Source of the DNA: an uncultured Saprospiraceae bacterium
GTDB taxonomy: Bacteria > Bacteroidota > Bacteroidia > Chitinophagales > Saprospiraceae
Length of the DNA stretch: 64,000 bases
Reading direction: 5' to 3'
NCBI GenBank assembly: GCA_938045585.1
Contig: CALIAU010000013.1
Location: 1-64,000, forward strand
The first letter of the stretch is position 1. The number at the start of each line of letters is the position of its first letter. The notes beneath the pieces are model-generated. The model ran no database searches. It saw only the letters and a list, made by a program, of their open reading frames with translations, and was not told the origin of the DNA. Shown piece after piece: positions 36,355-45,410 of the stretch. Both the position numbers and the translations under genes were made by a program.

Positions 36355-37563
36355 TTAATTGGTATCACAGCTAAAGACTGCAAATTCTGTAGAATTAAGA
36401 GGTGTGAGGTAGCGTTCTACCTCATCCACTTGCTGCCACCACAGGTCTTCTGTACCATCTAATGTGTTCAGAAGAGTGCCTGAATCAAGATCTACGACCC
36501 AGGTGCCAGGAATAGTAAAGTCAGTTCCCTCACTTTCAGTTACACCATTTCCATTGTAGGTACGCCATGACACCAATAAAGAATATCCATATTCTTGTAT
36601 TAAGAGTTTTCCTATTCTACCAGAGTTAGTTGAGTACAGTACGATCGTTCCTACAGGGATCTGATTGTTTGCATTATTGCTGCCATTAATATTACTTGCT
36701 TCTAGCTCATAGGCCAAGATGTCATGGTAGTTAATACTACCAAATGCAAAGTCCCCAGTGCAGACAGTTTCAGCCTCTTCGCAGGAAAAAATAGCATAGG
36801 TGGCTCCTAGGGTAGGAACCACGAATCGATCAATGCCGTCTACAGCCTCCCACCAAAAATCTTCTGTTCCATTATTTGTAGTTTGTGTCCCTGCATCCAG
36901 GTCGGCATGAAATGTACCAGAAATATTGAGGTCAGTTCCAGATGAAAAGACACTACCATCTGTATCATAAGTGGTCCACGAGATAAGTAAACTGGCATCC
37001 ACAGCTTGCGTAACAAACTTGCCATATCTTCCCTCATTCGTTTGGTAGACCACTACAGTGCCGGCAGGAATTTCATTGTATACATTATCACTTCCATCAA
37101 GTACAGCTGTTCCTAAGGGAGCCGCTTGAATTTCTTCTAATCCAATTGCACTATACACATCATCATCATTTTCAATAAGAGCTTGGCACTTAGCAGAATT
37201 TAATTGACTAATAAGGTCATTGATAATGTCTTCATCAATTCCTGATGATTCCAACCAAGATATCAGCTGGTTTATTCTTGATATTGCCTTGTCAATTTTT
37301 CCTTGCTCCAGTTTTTTTCTAATCTTTTCCAGATTTTTTTCTATGTGTTTTTTTTGACTTTTGCTAATAAGATCATCTGTATAGAGTTGATTCACCTGGT
37401 CAATCAGATCATTGATAGTTATTATAGCTTCACTTACAGATCGGGAGTCGATTTCTAATGAAGACAGTTCATTGTTCGTTTCATTTATAACTAAGGTTTC
37501 TTTTTCACAGCTTGAAAAAAGAAAGAGAACTGCAAGAATTGCAGAAAGAAGTAATTTGTTCAT
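36355..37563 (-). CDS. Lipoprotein with FIMAH-like helical part and two homologous C-terminal domains
   Basis: 402 residues. The signal ends in FSSC (Cys19), so it is a lipoprotein. Residues about 45-125 are helical, with LEQGKIDKAISRINQLISWLESSGI, resembling FIMAH domains of extracellular bacterial proteins. Then two related domains of about 110 residues each follow (about 135-262 and 268-400). They share the pattern N.IP.GT.V.Y.TN.GR.GK ... LL.SW.TY ... G..D..I.GT...DLD.GT and end in FWW/LWW and AIFSCE / AVFSCD. Each looks like a compact beta domain; the function is unknown. It stands alone with its own terminator. Confidence 0.7.
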   Translation of the reverse strand: MNKLLLSAILAVLFLFSSCEKETLVINETNNELSSLEIDSRSVSEAIITINDLIDQVNQLYTDDLISKSQKKHIEKNLEKIRKKLEQGKIDKAISRINQLISWLESSGIDEDIINDLISQLNSAKCQALIENDDDVYSAIGLEEIQAAPLGTAVLDGSDNVYNEIPAGTVVVYQTNEGRYGKFVTQAVDASLLISWTTYDTDGSVFSSGTDLNISGTFHADLDAGTQTTNNGTEDFWWEAVDGIDRFVVPTLGATYAIFSCEEAETVCTGDFAFGSINYHDILAYELEASNINGSNNANNQIPVGTIVLYSTNSGRIGKLLIQEYGYSLLVSWRTYNGNGVTESEGTDFTIPGTWVVDLDSGTLLNTLDGTEDLWWQQVDEVERYLTPLNSTEFAVFSCDTN

Positions 37564-37822
37564 AATGCATGTTTTAATTAGATAAGTATGTTTTAATGCG
37601 TGTAAAAATCGAGCATGTTTCTGAGATTAATATCTATGGAAACATGTAGAGAAAAATATCTAGGTTTCCATAGAGTTGTATTGCATGGTTCTCTACTATC
37701 AGTTGATTTGCTCAATTGTTACCATAACCCGAAAAAATTGAGAACTAAGGGATCAGATTTTAGCATTTTAAATTCCTTGTTTTAATCAACATTATGATAT
37801 CTTGTTAGTACAAGAACCTATC

Positions 37823-39109
37823 ATGAAGAATACCTTTGTACTCCTATTATCTCTTTGTCTATTCTGCTTAACAGCCTGTTCCAAAAAACTTAAGATGATG
37901 CCTACCGAACCATTGGGCGCAGGGCCAGCGGATAGTTTAGATGATCTTTTACAGGCGGAAGCCAAGAAATTATCTAAGGAATTTATAATAACAGATGGGC
38001 ATATTGACCTGCCATATCGCTTAAAGGTTCAGAATTTTAAACTCACAAAAGAGTTTATTGGTATTCCCATAGAAACGGAGAAGGGAGACTTTGATCATAA
38101 ACGTGCAAAGGAGGGGGGCTTGGACGCACCCTTTATGTCTATTTATATTCCAGCGGATACACAGGAAAAAGGAACCTCCAAAATCTTAGCTGATTCTCTC
38201 ATTGATATGGTGACTGGAATTATTGATGCACATCCGAATCATTTTGGCTATGGCAGGTCTGTACAGGAAGTGAAAGAGAATTTTAAAAAAGGGATTGTTT
38301 CACTCCCTATGGGTATGGAGAATGGTGCGCCCATGATGGAAGATCTAGATAATGTCAATTACTTCCATGATCGCGGAATCCGCTACATCACGCTGACCCA
38401 TTCAAAAGTAAACCAGATCTGTGATTCTTCCTATGATACAATACGTACCTGGAATGGATTAAGTCCATTCGGAGAACAGGTAGTCGAACGCATGAATCAG
38501 GTAGGCATCATGGTGGATATTTCACACGTGAGTGATTCCACCTTTTATCAGGTTATGGAATTATCCAAAGTACCCTGTATCGCCTCCCATTCAAGTGTAC
38601 GTAAATATGTTCCAGGCTTTGAACGAAATATGAGTGATGATATGCTGCGCTTACTAGGAGAGAAGGACGGTGTAATCCAAATCAACTTTGGTTCTACCTT
38701 CTTAGATGGTAATTTGCAGAAAGAGCGGGAAGCATATCATGTAGAAATCAGGGATTGGTTAAAAGAAAATTATAATCTTAGTCCATTTGATGAAGGAGCA
38801 AGAGAACACATAGATGCCTATCAGAAAGAACATCCAAGACAGTTTTATTCTGATGTAGAAAAAGTAGTGGACCATATCGATCATGTCGTTGCAATTGCCG
38901 GAGTCGATCATGTGGGTTTTGGTTCAGATTATGATGGTGTAGGGGACACACTGCCGACAGGTTTAAAGGATGTAGCATCCTATCCAAATCTTATTTATGT
39001 ACTTCTTCGAAGGGGATACTCCAAAGAAGATATCGAGAAAATGTGCTATAAAAATGTATTCAGGGTTTGGCAGGCAGCAGAAGATTATGCAAATAATTAT
39101 CAGAAGTAA
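37823..39109 (+). CDS. Membrane dipeptidase-like lipoprotein, peptidase M19
   Basis: 428 residues. The ATG at 37823 gives a clean lipoprotein signal ending LTAC (Cys19); the frame extends to a TTG at 37802. The M19 metal ligands are visible: HID (His60, Asp62), the Glu in GMENGAPM, His in ISHVSD and ASHSSVRKYVPG, and the Asp in GFGSDYDG. It hydrolyses dipeptides with a binuclear zinc centre, facing the periplasm or outside. The next gene overlaps it by one base (TAATG), so the M19, DUF1801 and MBL genes form an operon. Confidence 0.9.
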   Translation: MKNTFVLLLSLCLFCLTACSKKLKMMPTEPLGAGPADSLDDLLQAEAKKLSKEFIITDGHIDLPYRLKVQNFKLTKEFIGIPIETEKGDFDHKRAKEGGLDAPFMSIYIPADTQEKGTSKILADSLIDMVTGIIDAHPNHFGYGRSVQEVKENFKKGIVSLPMGMENGAPMMEDLDNVNYFHDRGIRYITLTHSKVNQICDSSYDTIRTWNGLSPFGEQVVERMNQVGIMVDISHVSDSTFYQVMELSKVPCIASHSSVRKYVPGFERNMSDDMLRLLGEKDGVIQINFGSTFLDGNLQKEREAYHVEIRDWLKENYNLSPFDEGAREHIDAYQKEHPRQFYSDVEKVVDHIDHVVAIAGVDHVGFGSDYDGVGDTLPTGLKDVASYPNLIYVLLRRGYSKEDIEKMCYKNVFRVWQAAEDYANNYQK

Positions 39110-39477
39110 TGGTTGAAGATTATATCTATCAATTAGAGGGACAGCAAAAAAAAATCATGCAATTTTTGCACGAAATCTTGACCAATGAATATGGCTTAGA
39201 ATCAAAAATTAGATTTAGGATTCCATTTTATTATGGGAATACTTGGATATGTTATTTGAATACACGTAAGCATGATCGGGTAGATTTTGCAATTGTCAGA
39301 GGAAGAGAAATTTCTAATGGAAATGGGCTCCTAGAAAGCAGGGACAGAAAAATGGTTTTAAGTGCGGAGTTTTCCTCTGTAAAAGAAATTCCAATAGATC
39401 TGCTCAGAGAGGTTTTAGAAGAGGCAATTTTTTTGGATGAAACGAAACCCTATACCTTTAAGAAGACTAAGAAATGA
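39109..39477 (+). CDS. DUF1801-like protein
   Basis: 122 residues with the DUF1801 feel: an N-terminal helix, SKIRFRIPFYYGNTWICYLN, then HDRVDFAIVRGREIS, and a helical C terminus. Function unknown; relatives are small cytosolic proteins with an iron-chaperone-like (YdhG) fold. It overlaps the upstream dipeptidase by 1 bp and the MBL gene by 4 bp (ATGA). Confidence 0.7.
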   Translation: MVEDYIYQLEGQQKKIMQFLHEILTNEYGLESKIRFRIPFYYGNTWICYLNTRKHDRVDFAIVRGREISNGNGLLESRDRKMVLSAEFSSVKEIPIDLLREVLEEAIFLDETKPYTFKKTKK

Positions 39478-40469
39478 AAATTAAAAAGTCGATAGTAGTT
39501 TTATTCTGCGTTTGCGCAAGCATATTGCATTCCTGTGATTCTAAGGAGCAGACTCTCATGCAAGAAGCGCAAAAGAGTCAGCAATCAAAGCATGGAACAG
39601 TAGATGAAGTTTCTATAGTCGTTTTAGGTAATGTGCAAGATGCTGGTTCCCCTCATATTGCATGTAGAAAGGATTGCTGTCGAGATTTATTTGAGAACCC
39701 AGATCCATTACGTAAGGTGGTTAGTCTTGGCGTGTTAGACCCAGAGCATAATAAGACCTACTTATTTGAAGCATCTCCCGATATGGTAGAGCAGCTAAAA
39801 GTTCTAAAAAGCTATTCCCAAAACGAAGAACAAGAATTACCAGAAGCGGTCTTTATCACCCATGCACATATTGGTCATTATACTGGATTGATGTACTTTG
39901 GGAAAGAAGCAATGAATGCAAAGGAACAGACTGTTTTTGCGATGCCTAAAATGAAGGAATATTTAGAAACGAATGGACCCTGGAGTCAGTTAGTAAAAAA
40001 TAGAAATATTACACTCGAAGAACTTAGAGCAAATGCATCTTTACAACTCTCGCAAAACATTCAAGTTAAAGCCTTTACTGTTCCACACCGAGATGAGTAT
40101 TCAGAGACGGTAGGCTTTACAATTAGGGGTCCTAAAAAATCAGCACTCTTTATTCCAGACATAGATAAGTGGAGTAAATGGGATAGAGATATTATAGAAG
40201 AAATTGCCAAGGTGGATTATGCCTTTATAGATGCAACCTTTTATGATGAAGCAGAAATTAATTATAGAGATATTTCGGAGATCCCGCATCCTTTTATAGT
40301 AGAAAGTATGGCTCTGTTTGATGGACTACCTGCAGTCGAAAAGGCTAAGATTAAGTTTATACATCTCAACCATACGAACCCGGCCTTGGATATAGATAGT
40401 GAGGTAAGCAGTCTGATTAATAAAAAGGGATACGCCGTAGCCCGTTTACACGATGTGTTTTCTTTGTAG
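39474..40469 (+). CDS. MBL-fold metallohydrolase lipoprotein, PqqB-like
   Basis: 331 residues, lipoprotein signal ending LHSC (Cys21). The stretch VVLGNVQDAGSPHIAC followed by CC and the ligand motif THAHIGHYTGL (near 129) match the PqqB-like branch of the metallo-beta-lactamase fold, with HLNHTNP further on. PqqB acts in PQQ cofactor formation, but this protein is exported and no other pqq gene is near, so it is probably a distinct hydrolase. It ends the M19/DUF1801/MBL operon. Confidence 0.82.
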   Translation: MKIKKSIVVLFCVCASILHSCDSKEQTLMQEAQKSQQSKHGTVDEVSIVVLGNVQDAGSPHIACRKDCCRDLFENPDPLRKVVSLGVLDPEHNKTYLFEASPDMVEQLKVLKSYSQNEEQELPEAVFITHAHIGHYTGLMYFGKEAMNAKEQTVFAMPKMKEYLETNGPWSQLVKNRNITLEELRANASLQLSQNIQVKAFTVPHRDEYSETVGFTIRGPKKSALFIPDIDKWSKWDRDIIEEIAKVDYAFIDATFYDEAEINYRDISEIPHPFIVESMALFDGLPAVEKAKIKFIHLNHTNPALDIDSEVSSLINKKGYAVARLHDVFSL

Positions 40470-40550
40470 TTTTTCCGCTACCGTTAAAGATGTTAATTTT
40501 TATACTCTGCATGGGGAAAGCTATTAACTTGAGGCATAAATAGTAATAGT

Positions 40551-41168
40551 ATGAAACGATTATTCTCCCTAGTATTTTTAAATATATTTTTCTTTAGCCT
40601 TTCATATGCGCAGAGTACAGAGCGCTTTATTCGCATTGTAGGAAATGCCAGTCATACCTTTGACTCAAAGGCAACCGTGTTAAATTTTACGGTTAGTGAG
40701 GTGGCACCAAATGAATATAAGCAAGTTAGATACAAGCCAATTGATCAGACCTATACAGAGTTTGTAACGGAAATAAATAAAATAGGTTTCACGGAAGGAC
40801 AATTAGAAAGAGCTGCTGGAAATATATCTAAGTATGCGAAAACAATTTCTCGTAGTTATTCTATTGAAACTTCTGATCAAAGTAAAATGGATGCCTTAGC
40901 AACGATTAACATCCCGGGTGTTCAATTATCTAAAGTGAATTATAAATATCAGTTTGATGACGATGTAGCCCAGAAACTTGCCCTTTCTGCAATAGATGAT
41001 GCAAAACGGAAAGGTGCTAATATCTGTTCAGAAATTGATATGAAATTGGGGAAGATTTTAAATATTGAAGATACCTCAGGTGATTGCTGTTCTGATGTGA
41101 TTGATTCTAAGGAGCCAACACTAAAAAAATCATACAAAGTAAAAGTAACTTTTGAGCTAATAGACTAA
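40551..41168 (+). CDS. Exported SIMPL-like protein 1
   Basis: 205 residues with a signal peptide (about 1-20, YAQ). The fold pattern of SIMPL/DUF541 proteins is visible: RIVGNASHTFDSKATVLNFTVSE at the front, helices with A.DDAKRKGANICSEID near 145-165 and a final strand YKVKVTFEL. SIMPL proteins are periplasmic, of unclear role. A small CC pair (GDCC) near the end is unusual. The next gene overlaps by one base, so the two are cotranscribed. Confidence 0.65.
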   Translation: MKRLFSLVFLNIFFFSLSYAQSTERFIRIVGNASHTFDSKATVLNFTVSEVAPNEYKQVRYKPIDQTYTEFVTEINKIGFTEGQLERAAGNISKYAKTISRSYSIETSDQSKMDALATINIPGVQLSKVNYKYQFDDDVAQKLALSAIDDAKRKGANICSEIDMKLGKILNIEDTSGDCCSDVIDSKEPTLKKSYKVKVTFELID

Positions 41169-41848
41169 TGGGAAAATCACTTAGTATATTCTTTGTTTTT
41201 TATTCGGCCATGCTATTTGCACAAACAAGTACGCTTAGCATCATGGGTAAATCAAGTTATGTAGATTACGCTGAGGGCTATTCTCTAAAATTAAAATTTG
41301 AAGAGGATCCAAGTAAGTGCGATCCTGTTGTTGGATTTGTTAGTATCGAAGATCAGATCAAACACTATACAGAAAGTCTTGAAGCTGCTCACATTGCTAT
41401 GCGATTTAAAGAAGACGAGGGTATAGTTGTTTCTGAGTTTCCCACAAAGAAATACACGTTGATCCTAGAGGATGAAGAAAAAATGATTGAGGCGATTCGC
41501 CTTGCAAAAGAACAACGTGTCATCGTAGATAAAATGTATTATCTCTTTCCAGAACATGAATTTGTAGACGAGGATAGAAAGGCAATTCTAGCCTTGCACG
41601 ATGCCAAATTTAAGGCAGAGCTGTATGCAGGACATATCGGGAAAAAACTGGGCCGCATACTTTATATTGATGACGAAACAACAGCGATGTCTAATCCATA
41701 TGAGGAGTCTTCAGAACGGTATGCAATGTATAATGAGCTCTTAGAAAAATTAGCAGGATATTCCACAGGATATAAAACCGAACACTATGCAGCTTCTCGT
41801 AGTGGTGCCTACGGATTGTGGGTGGAATTTGAATTGTTAGATTTATAA
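41168..41848 (+). CDS. Exported SIMPL-like protein 2
   Basis: 226 residues, signal peptide (about 1-18, FAQ). It shares the layout of its neighbour: LSIMGKSSYVDYAEGYSLKLKF at the front, LHDAKFKAELYAGHIGKKLGRILYIDD in the helical part and a last strand GLWVEFELL. It is probably an old duplicate of the upstream gene, to which it is fused by TAATG overlap. It is convergent with proC and overlaps its 3' end by 6 bp. Confidence 0.6.
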   Translation: MGKSLSIFFVFYSAMLFAQTSTLSIMGKSSYVDYAEGYSLKLKFEEDPSKCDPVVGFVSIEDQIKHYTESLEAAHIAMRFKEDEGIVVSEFPTKKYTLILEDEEKMIEAIRLAKEQRVIVDKMYYLFPEHEFVDEDRKAILALHDAKFKAELYAGHIGKKLGRILYIDDETTAMSNPYEESSERYAMYNELLEKLAGYSTGYKTEHYAASRSGAYGLWVEFELLDL

Positions 41849-42646
41849 CTTACTTAATTCTTGAGCACGCGTATGTGCAGCAGTAATTCCATTTTTAATT
41901 TCTTCTTCTAAGTTATTTGCATTAAAGCTTGTAAGTGCAGCCTCCGTTGTGCCTCCTCTAGAGGCTACTTTATTTATCCATTCCTCACAAGAATATTCAT
42001 ACTTTTTAAATAAGTCAACCGCGCCCAAAAAGGTTTGGTAGGTAAGTAATTCTGCCTGCGATTGATTGAAGCCACGATCCCTAGCGGCAGTTATCATAGA
42101 TTGCATAAAGTAAAAAACGTAGGCGGGTCCCGAGCCAGAGATAGCGGTGGAAGCATCAATTGCATTCTCGTCTTCTACGTAAATGGTTTTGCCGGTAGCG
42201 TTTAATAAATTTTGCACAGTTACAAGTTCTATGCGTGTCACTTCTTTAGATGAGGTAAAGACGGTCATTCCGATTCCAATCTGCGCCGGCAGGTTAGGCA
42301 TAGCGCGGATTACCTTTTCTAATCCTAGTTGTTTTTGGATACTCTCTATGGTAATCCCAGCCATTATACTTAATACCAGTTGCTGTGCATCTACATATTC
42401 TTTTATGGATGGTAATAAGAGTGCAAGATCTTGAGGCTTCACTGCTAAGATGATAAGATCTGCTTCTTTGATGAATGGTCCAGGAGTTCCTTGTACTGTC
42501 CCTATATTTAATCCATTGAGAATCGTGGCCTTTTCTTCGGATTTTTCTAAGATAATTAATTGCTCTTTGGTGACAATATGTGCATGTAGAAAGCTTTTTG
42601 CATAAGTTTGTCCCATATTTCCACCACCAATAACCAGTATTTTCAT
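41843..42646 (-). CDS. proC: Pyrroline-5-carboxylate reductase
   Basis: 267 residues. The NAD(P) motif GGGNMG near the N terminus, the AVKPQDL stretch, RAMPNLPAQIG and the C-terminal SGSGPAYVFYFMQSM and RGGTTEAAL are diagnostic of ProC, which makes proline from pyrroline-5-carboxylate. The start is the ATG at 42646; the longer frame to 42823 runs into the divergent gene. Promoter element TAAATTTG lies 17 bp upstream. Confidence 0.93.
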   Translation of the reverse strand: MKILVIGGGNMGQTYAKSFLHAHIVTKEQLIILEKSEEKATILNGLNIGTVQGTPGPFIKEADLIILAVKPQDLALLLPSIKEYVDAQQLVLSIMAGITIESIQKQLGLEKVIRAMPNLPAQIGIGMTVFTSSKEVTRIELVTVQNLLNATGKTIYVEDENAIDASTAISGSGPAYVFYFMQSMITAARDRGFNQSQAELLTYQTFLGAVDLFKKYEYSCEEWINKVASRGGTTEAALTSFNANNLEEEIKNGITAAHTRAQELSKL

Positions 42647-42663
42647 TCTTTTGAATTGAATTT

Positions 42664-42671
42664 CAAATTTA
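42664..42671 (-). promoter_or_regulatory. Promoter -7 element TAAATTTG for proC
   Basis: TAAATTTG on the reverse strand matches TAnnTTTG. A facing TACTTTTG at 42699-42706 on the + strand may serve the divergent TPR gene. Confidence 0.45.
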
Positions 42672-42710
42672 GCTAAAAAATTGAAGCTAGAAATTGAATA
42701 CTTTTGTGAT

Positions 42711-43733
42711 ATGAAAATTAGATTAGCATATATGGATTTGATGAAAGGCGTTCTATTCCTTGTGTGTCTGAGCATGCTTGTTGCTTGTAAACAAGATGGA
42801 GCTAAGAAATCGCAGCCAGTCATGGGAGACGCAGCAGTGCATGAATTATCTGCACTGATTGAGAAAACTCCGGATGACGATGTATTATATTATGAGAGAG
42901 CAAAACAATTCTATAAAAATGAATTGTATGATGAAGCGATCGCAGATATGAAAAGTGCGATGTTAATCGATTCACTCAAACCACCCTACTATCATTTTCT
43001 ATCGGATGTATATATGGACTATTATAGATCCAAAGAATCTATACAAACGATGCAGGCCGCCAGAAGACAGTTTCCAGAAGACATGTATACCATGTTGAAA
43101 CTAGCCGAAACACAATTTATACTAGAGCAGTATGATGATATGGAATACACAAATAGGGCAATTTTAATGCGCGACCCTAGGAGTGCTGATGGACATCTAT
43201 TGCAGGGGATGCTTAGGCGCGTGCAGGGTGAAATCAATCAAGCAAAAAGCGCGTTCCAAACAGCTGTAGAAATAGATCCTGATCAGATAGATGCTTGGCT
43301 ATTCCTGGGAAGCATGTATGAGGACGAAAATGATCCACTAGCACTTAGCTACTATAGATCAGCTACACAGGTAGATAGTATGAATGTAAATGCCTGGCAT
43401 TCCTTGGCCTACTATCACCAAAACAACCAAGACTTAGATGCAGCTCTCAAAATTTACAGAAAAATAAATAGAATCAATCGGGATTACGGTGCAGCCTATT
43501 TAAATGCAGGCATACTCCATTTAGAACGAGAAGAAGAAGAAAAGGCCTTTGAACAATTTAATATTCTTATTAATGTGAATCCGCAAAGCTACCAGGGCTA
43601 CTACTACCGAGGTCTTATTCATGAAAGTCGAGGCAATAATGAGGCAGCTCGAATTGATTTTCAAAATGCGGTAAACCTCAACTACGAATTTGATAAGGCA
43701 AATGAAGCACTTAAGCGTATTAAGGAATCTTAG
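42711..43733 (+). CDS. TPR-repeat lipoprotein
   Basis: 340 residues from the ATG at 42711 (the frame opens further upstream). The N terminus has a lipoprotein signal ending LVAC; ATGs at 42732 and 42741 also fit, and the nearby -7 element TACTTTTG would favour those. The rest is about seven to eight tetratricopeptide repeats (for example YERAKQFYKNELYDEAIADM, AWHSLAYYHQNNQDLDAALKIY, AYLNAGILHLEREEEEKAFEQF). It is probably a periplasmic or outer-membrane scaffold. Divergent from proC. Confidence 0.8.
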   Translation: MKIRLAYMDLMKGVLFLVCLSMLVACKQDGAKKSQPVMGDAAVHELSALIEKTPDDDVLYYERAKQFYKNELYDEAIADMKSAMLIDSLKPPYYHFLSDVYMDYYRSKESIQTMQAARRQFPEDMYTMLKLAETQFILEQYDDMEYTNRAILMRDPRSADGHLLQGMLRRVQGEINQAKSAFQTAVEIDPDQIDAWLFLGSMYEDENDPLALSYYRSATQVDSMNVNAWHSLAYYHQNNQDLDAALKIYRKINRINRDYGAAYLNAGILHLEREEEEKAFEQFNILINVNPQSYQGYYYRGLIHESRGNNEAARIDFQNAVNLNYEFDKANEALKRIKES

Positions 43734-43819
43734 TGCTTATGGACATGTGTTATAATAGAGCCAAAAGGAGTTTTGTACATTAAATTCCTAACATCCTAGC
43801 ATTTAAGCGTTATTGTAAA

Positions 43820-43827
43820 TACCTTTG
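43820..43827 (+). promoter_or_regulatory. Promoter -7 element TACCTTTG for the dodecin gene
   Basis: TACCTTTG matches TAnnTTTG and lies 32 bp upstream of the dodecin ATG. Confidence 0.5.
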
Positions 43828-43859
43828 CCATTATTTTTTAACAATTAAAATTCGAAATT

Positions 43860-44060
43860 ATGGCAGTTATGAAAGTAATTGAAGTGCTTTCCGAGTCCGA
43901 CAAAAGTTGGGAAGACGCTACAGACAAGGGTGTAAGAAAAGCAGCAGATTCAATCAAAGGAATCCGTTCCGCTTTTGTGCAATCACAAAGTGTAACAGTA
44001 AAAGATGGTGCAGTATCTTCATACAGAGTAAACTTAAAAATTACATTTGAAGTGAAGTAA
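43860..44060 (+). CDS. Dodecin family protein
   Basis: 66 residues, the full dodecin length, with SWEDATDKGVRKA in the helix, then VTVKDGAVSSYRVNLKITFEV. Dodecins form hollow dodecamers that bind flavin or CoA. The aromatic flavin-stacking residue seen in the classic W-F-E-V stretch is replaced here (IRSAFVQSQ), so binding may differ. It has its own promoter element and is followed by a long hairpin. Confidence 0.88.
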   Translation: MAVMKVIEVLSESDKSWEDATDKGVRKAADSIKGIRSAFVQSQSVTVKDGAVSSYRVNLKITFEVK

Positions 44061-44084
44061 TATACTTCAACGAATTACCATTTG

Positions 44085-44154
44085 TCTGCCTGTGGTATTT
44101 TAAAAGCATATAAACATTTATCAATATGCTTTTAAAATAATATCCACAGGCAGA
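44085..44154. terminator. Long hairpin after the dodecin gene
   Basis: TCTGCCTGTGG (44085-44095) pairs with CCACAGGCAGA (44144-44154) and the adjacent 16 bases 44096-44111 pair with 44124-44139. This gives 27 bp in all with one 4-base bulge and a 12-base loop, then a T-rich tract. It terminates dodecin transcription just before the glycosyltransferase start. Confidence 0.7.
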
Positions 44155-44164
44155 TTTTTATAAT

Positions 44165-45283
44165 ATGAACATCGGAATAAATACACGTCTTCTTATTGAT
44201 GGTAAAGTCGAGGGTATAGCGCGCTATATTTTTGAAAACACTAGCCGTATGGCAGCGGCACACCCTGAGGATACTTTTTACTATTTCTTTGACAGAAGCT
44301 TCAGTAAGAAATTTATCACCTCCTCTAATATTGTTCCTGTTGTCGTTCCACCTGCGTCCAGGCATCCAATTTTGTGGAATATTTGGTTCCAATTTCAAAT
44401 CCCCAGATACCTTAAGAAATATAATATTGATGTCTTTTATACTGGTGAGACATATTTGCCGCGTAAGACTAAGACTCCCTGTGCAATCGTATCGCATGAT
44501 CTTGCTTACTGCCATTACCCCGAGCAAATCCCGAATGCAGTTCTCAAGTATTATCGAAAGTATTTTCCTAAAAACCATCACCAAGCGGATGCAATCATCG
44601 CTGTATCTGATTTCACAAGACAAGATATTGTAAAGCAATATAATATTGCTGCTGATCGCATTTCAGTTATTCATAATGCAGCACCTGCTGGTTTTAGAGC
44701 ATTAAATGCACAAGAAAAGACAGCCATTCGACAGGAGCTTACAGGGGGCGTACCTTACTTTGCCTATTTAGGTTCTTTTCATCCTCGAAAAAACATTGCT
44801 GGACTTATTTCGGCCTTTGAGCTATTTAAAAAGCAAACTTCTAAATCACACAAATTAGTACTCATGGGTAGATGGGCTTGGAAGACGAATGAGATAAAAG
44901 ATAAAATAGAATCAAGTCCCTACACAGATGATATTTTAGTTAGACAAGAAACAAGAGAAAATATATTTAGATATGTTGGTGCTGCAGAAGCTCTTCTTTA
45001 TGTTTCTTTTTTTGAAGGATTTGGAATTCCAATTTTAGAAGGCTTTTCAGCAGGCGTTCCCGTTATCACATCTACAGAAAGTTCTATGCCTGAGGTTGCA
45101 GGTGATGCTGCCATATTGGTAAATCCTTCTAAGCCAAGTGATATTGCTACTGCAATGAAGCAACTCTCAGAAGACGAAGCCCTAGGGGAGGATTTAATCA
45201 AAAGAGGTTTTGAACGACTGAATAGTTTTAGTTGGGATGCTAGTGCAAGAAAAACCTATGCGGTTTTGAAAGAGTTGGTATAA
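44165..45283 (+). CDS. Glycosyltransferase family 4 (GT-B fold)
   Basis: 372 residues with the GT4 pattern. The N terminus is MNIGINTRLL, and the middle carries the loop GSFHPRKNIAGLISAFELF (about 200-218). The donor-site motif EGFGIPILEGFSAGVPVITS carries the E-x7-E arrangement, followed by MPEVAGDAAILVNP. It transfers a sugar from a nucleotide-sugar donor; acceptor unknown. There is no other sugar-pathway gene near, and the gene stands alone. Confidence 0.87.
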   Translation: MNIGINTRLLIDGKVEGIARYIFENTSRMAAAHPEDTFYYFFDRSFSKKFITSSNIVPVVVPPASRHPILWNIWFQFQIPRYLKKYNIDVFYTGETYLPRKTKTPCAIVSHDLAYCHYPEQIPNAVLKYYRKYFPKNHHQADAIIAVSDFTRQDIVKQYNIAADRISVIHNAAPAGFRALNAQEKTAIRQELTGGVPYFAYLGSFHPRKNIAGLISAFELFKKQTSKSHKLVLMGRWAWKTNEIKDKIESSPYTDDILVRQETRENIFRYVGAAEALLYVSFFEGFGIPILEGFSAGVPVITSTESSMPEVAGDAAILVNPSKPSDIATAMKQLSEDEALGEDLIKRGFERLNSFSWDASARKTYAVLKELV

Positions 45284-45339
45284 ATTATTTTTGACGTCTT
45301 CAATTTGTAAAATTCAAGAGTTCTATGTTTCGATGAGGC

Positions 45340-45410
45340 ATTCCACGTAACTATGCCCCTAGGGGGCATGTACCTATAGACAGGGATATCATCCCTGTCT
45401 ATAGGTACAC
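45340..45410. repeat. REP-like palindromic repeat A (downstream of transposase)
   Basis: Two palindromes: ATGCCCC-TAG-GGGGCAT (45353-45369) and a 17-bp perfect stem at 45370-45386 / 45392-45408 with loop TATCA. This 71-bp copy differs from copy C (46088-46158) at one position. It abuts the transposase stop codon and can terminate its transcript. Confidence 0.8.
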
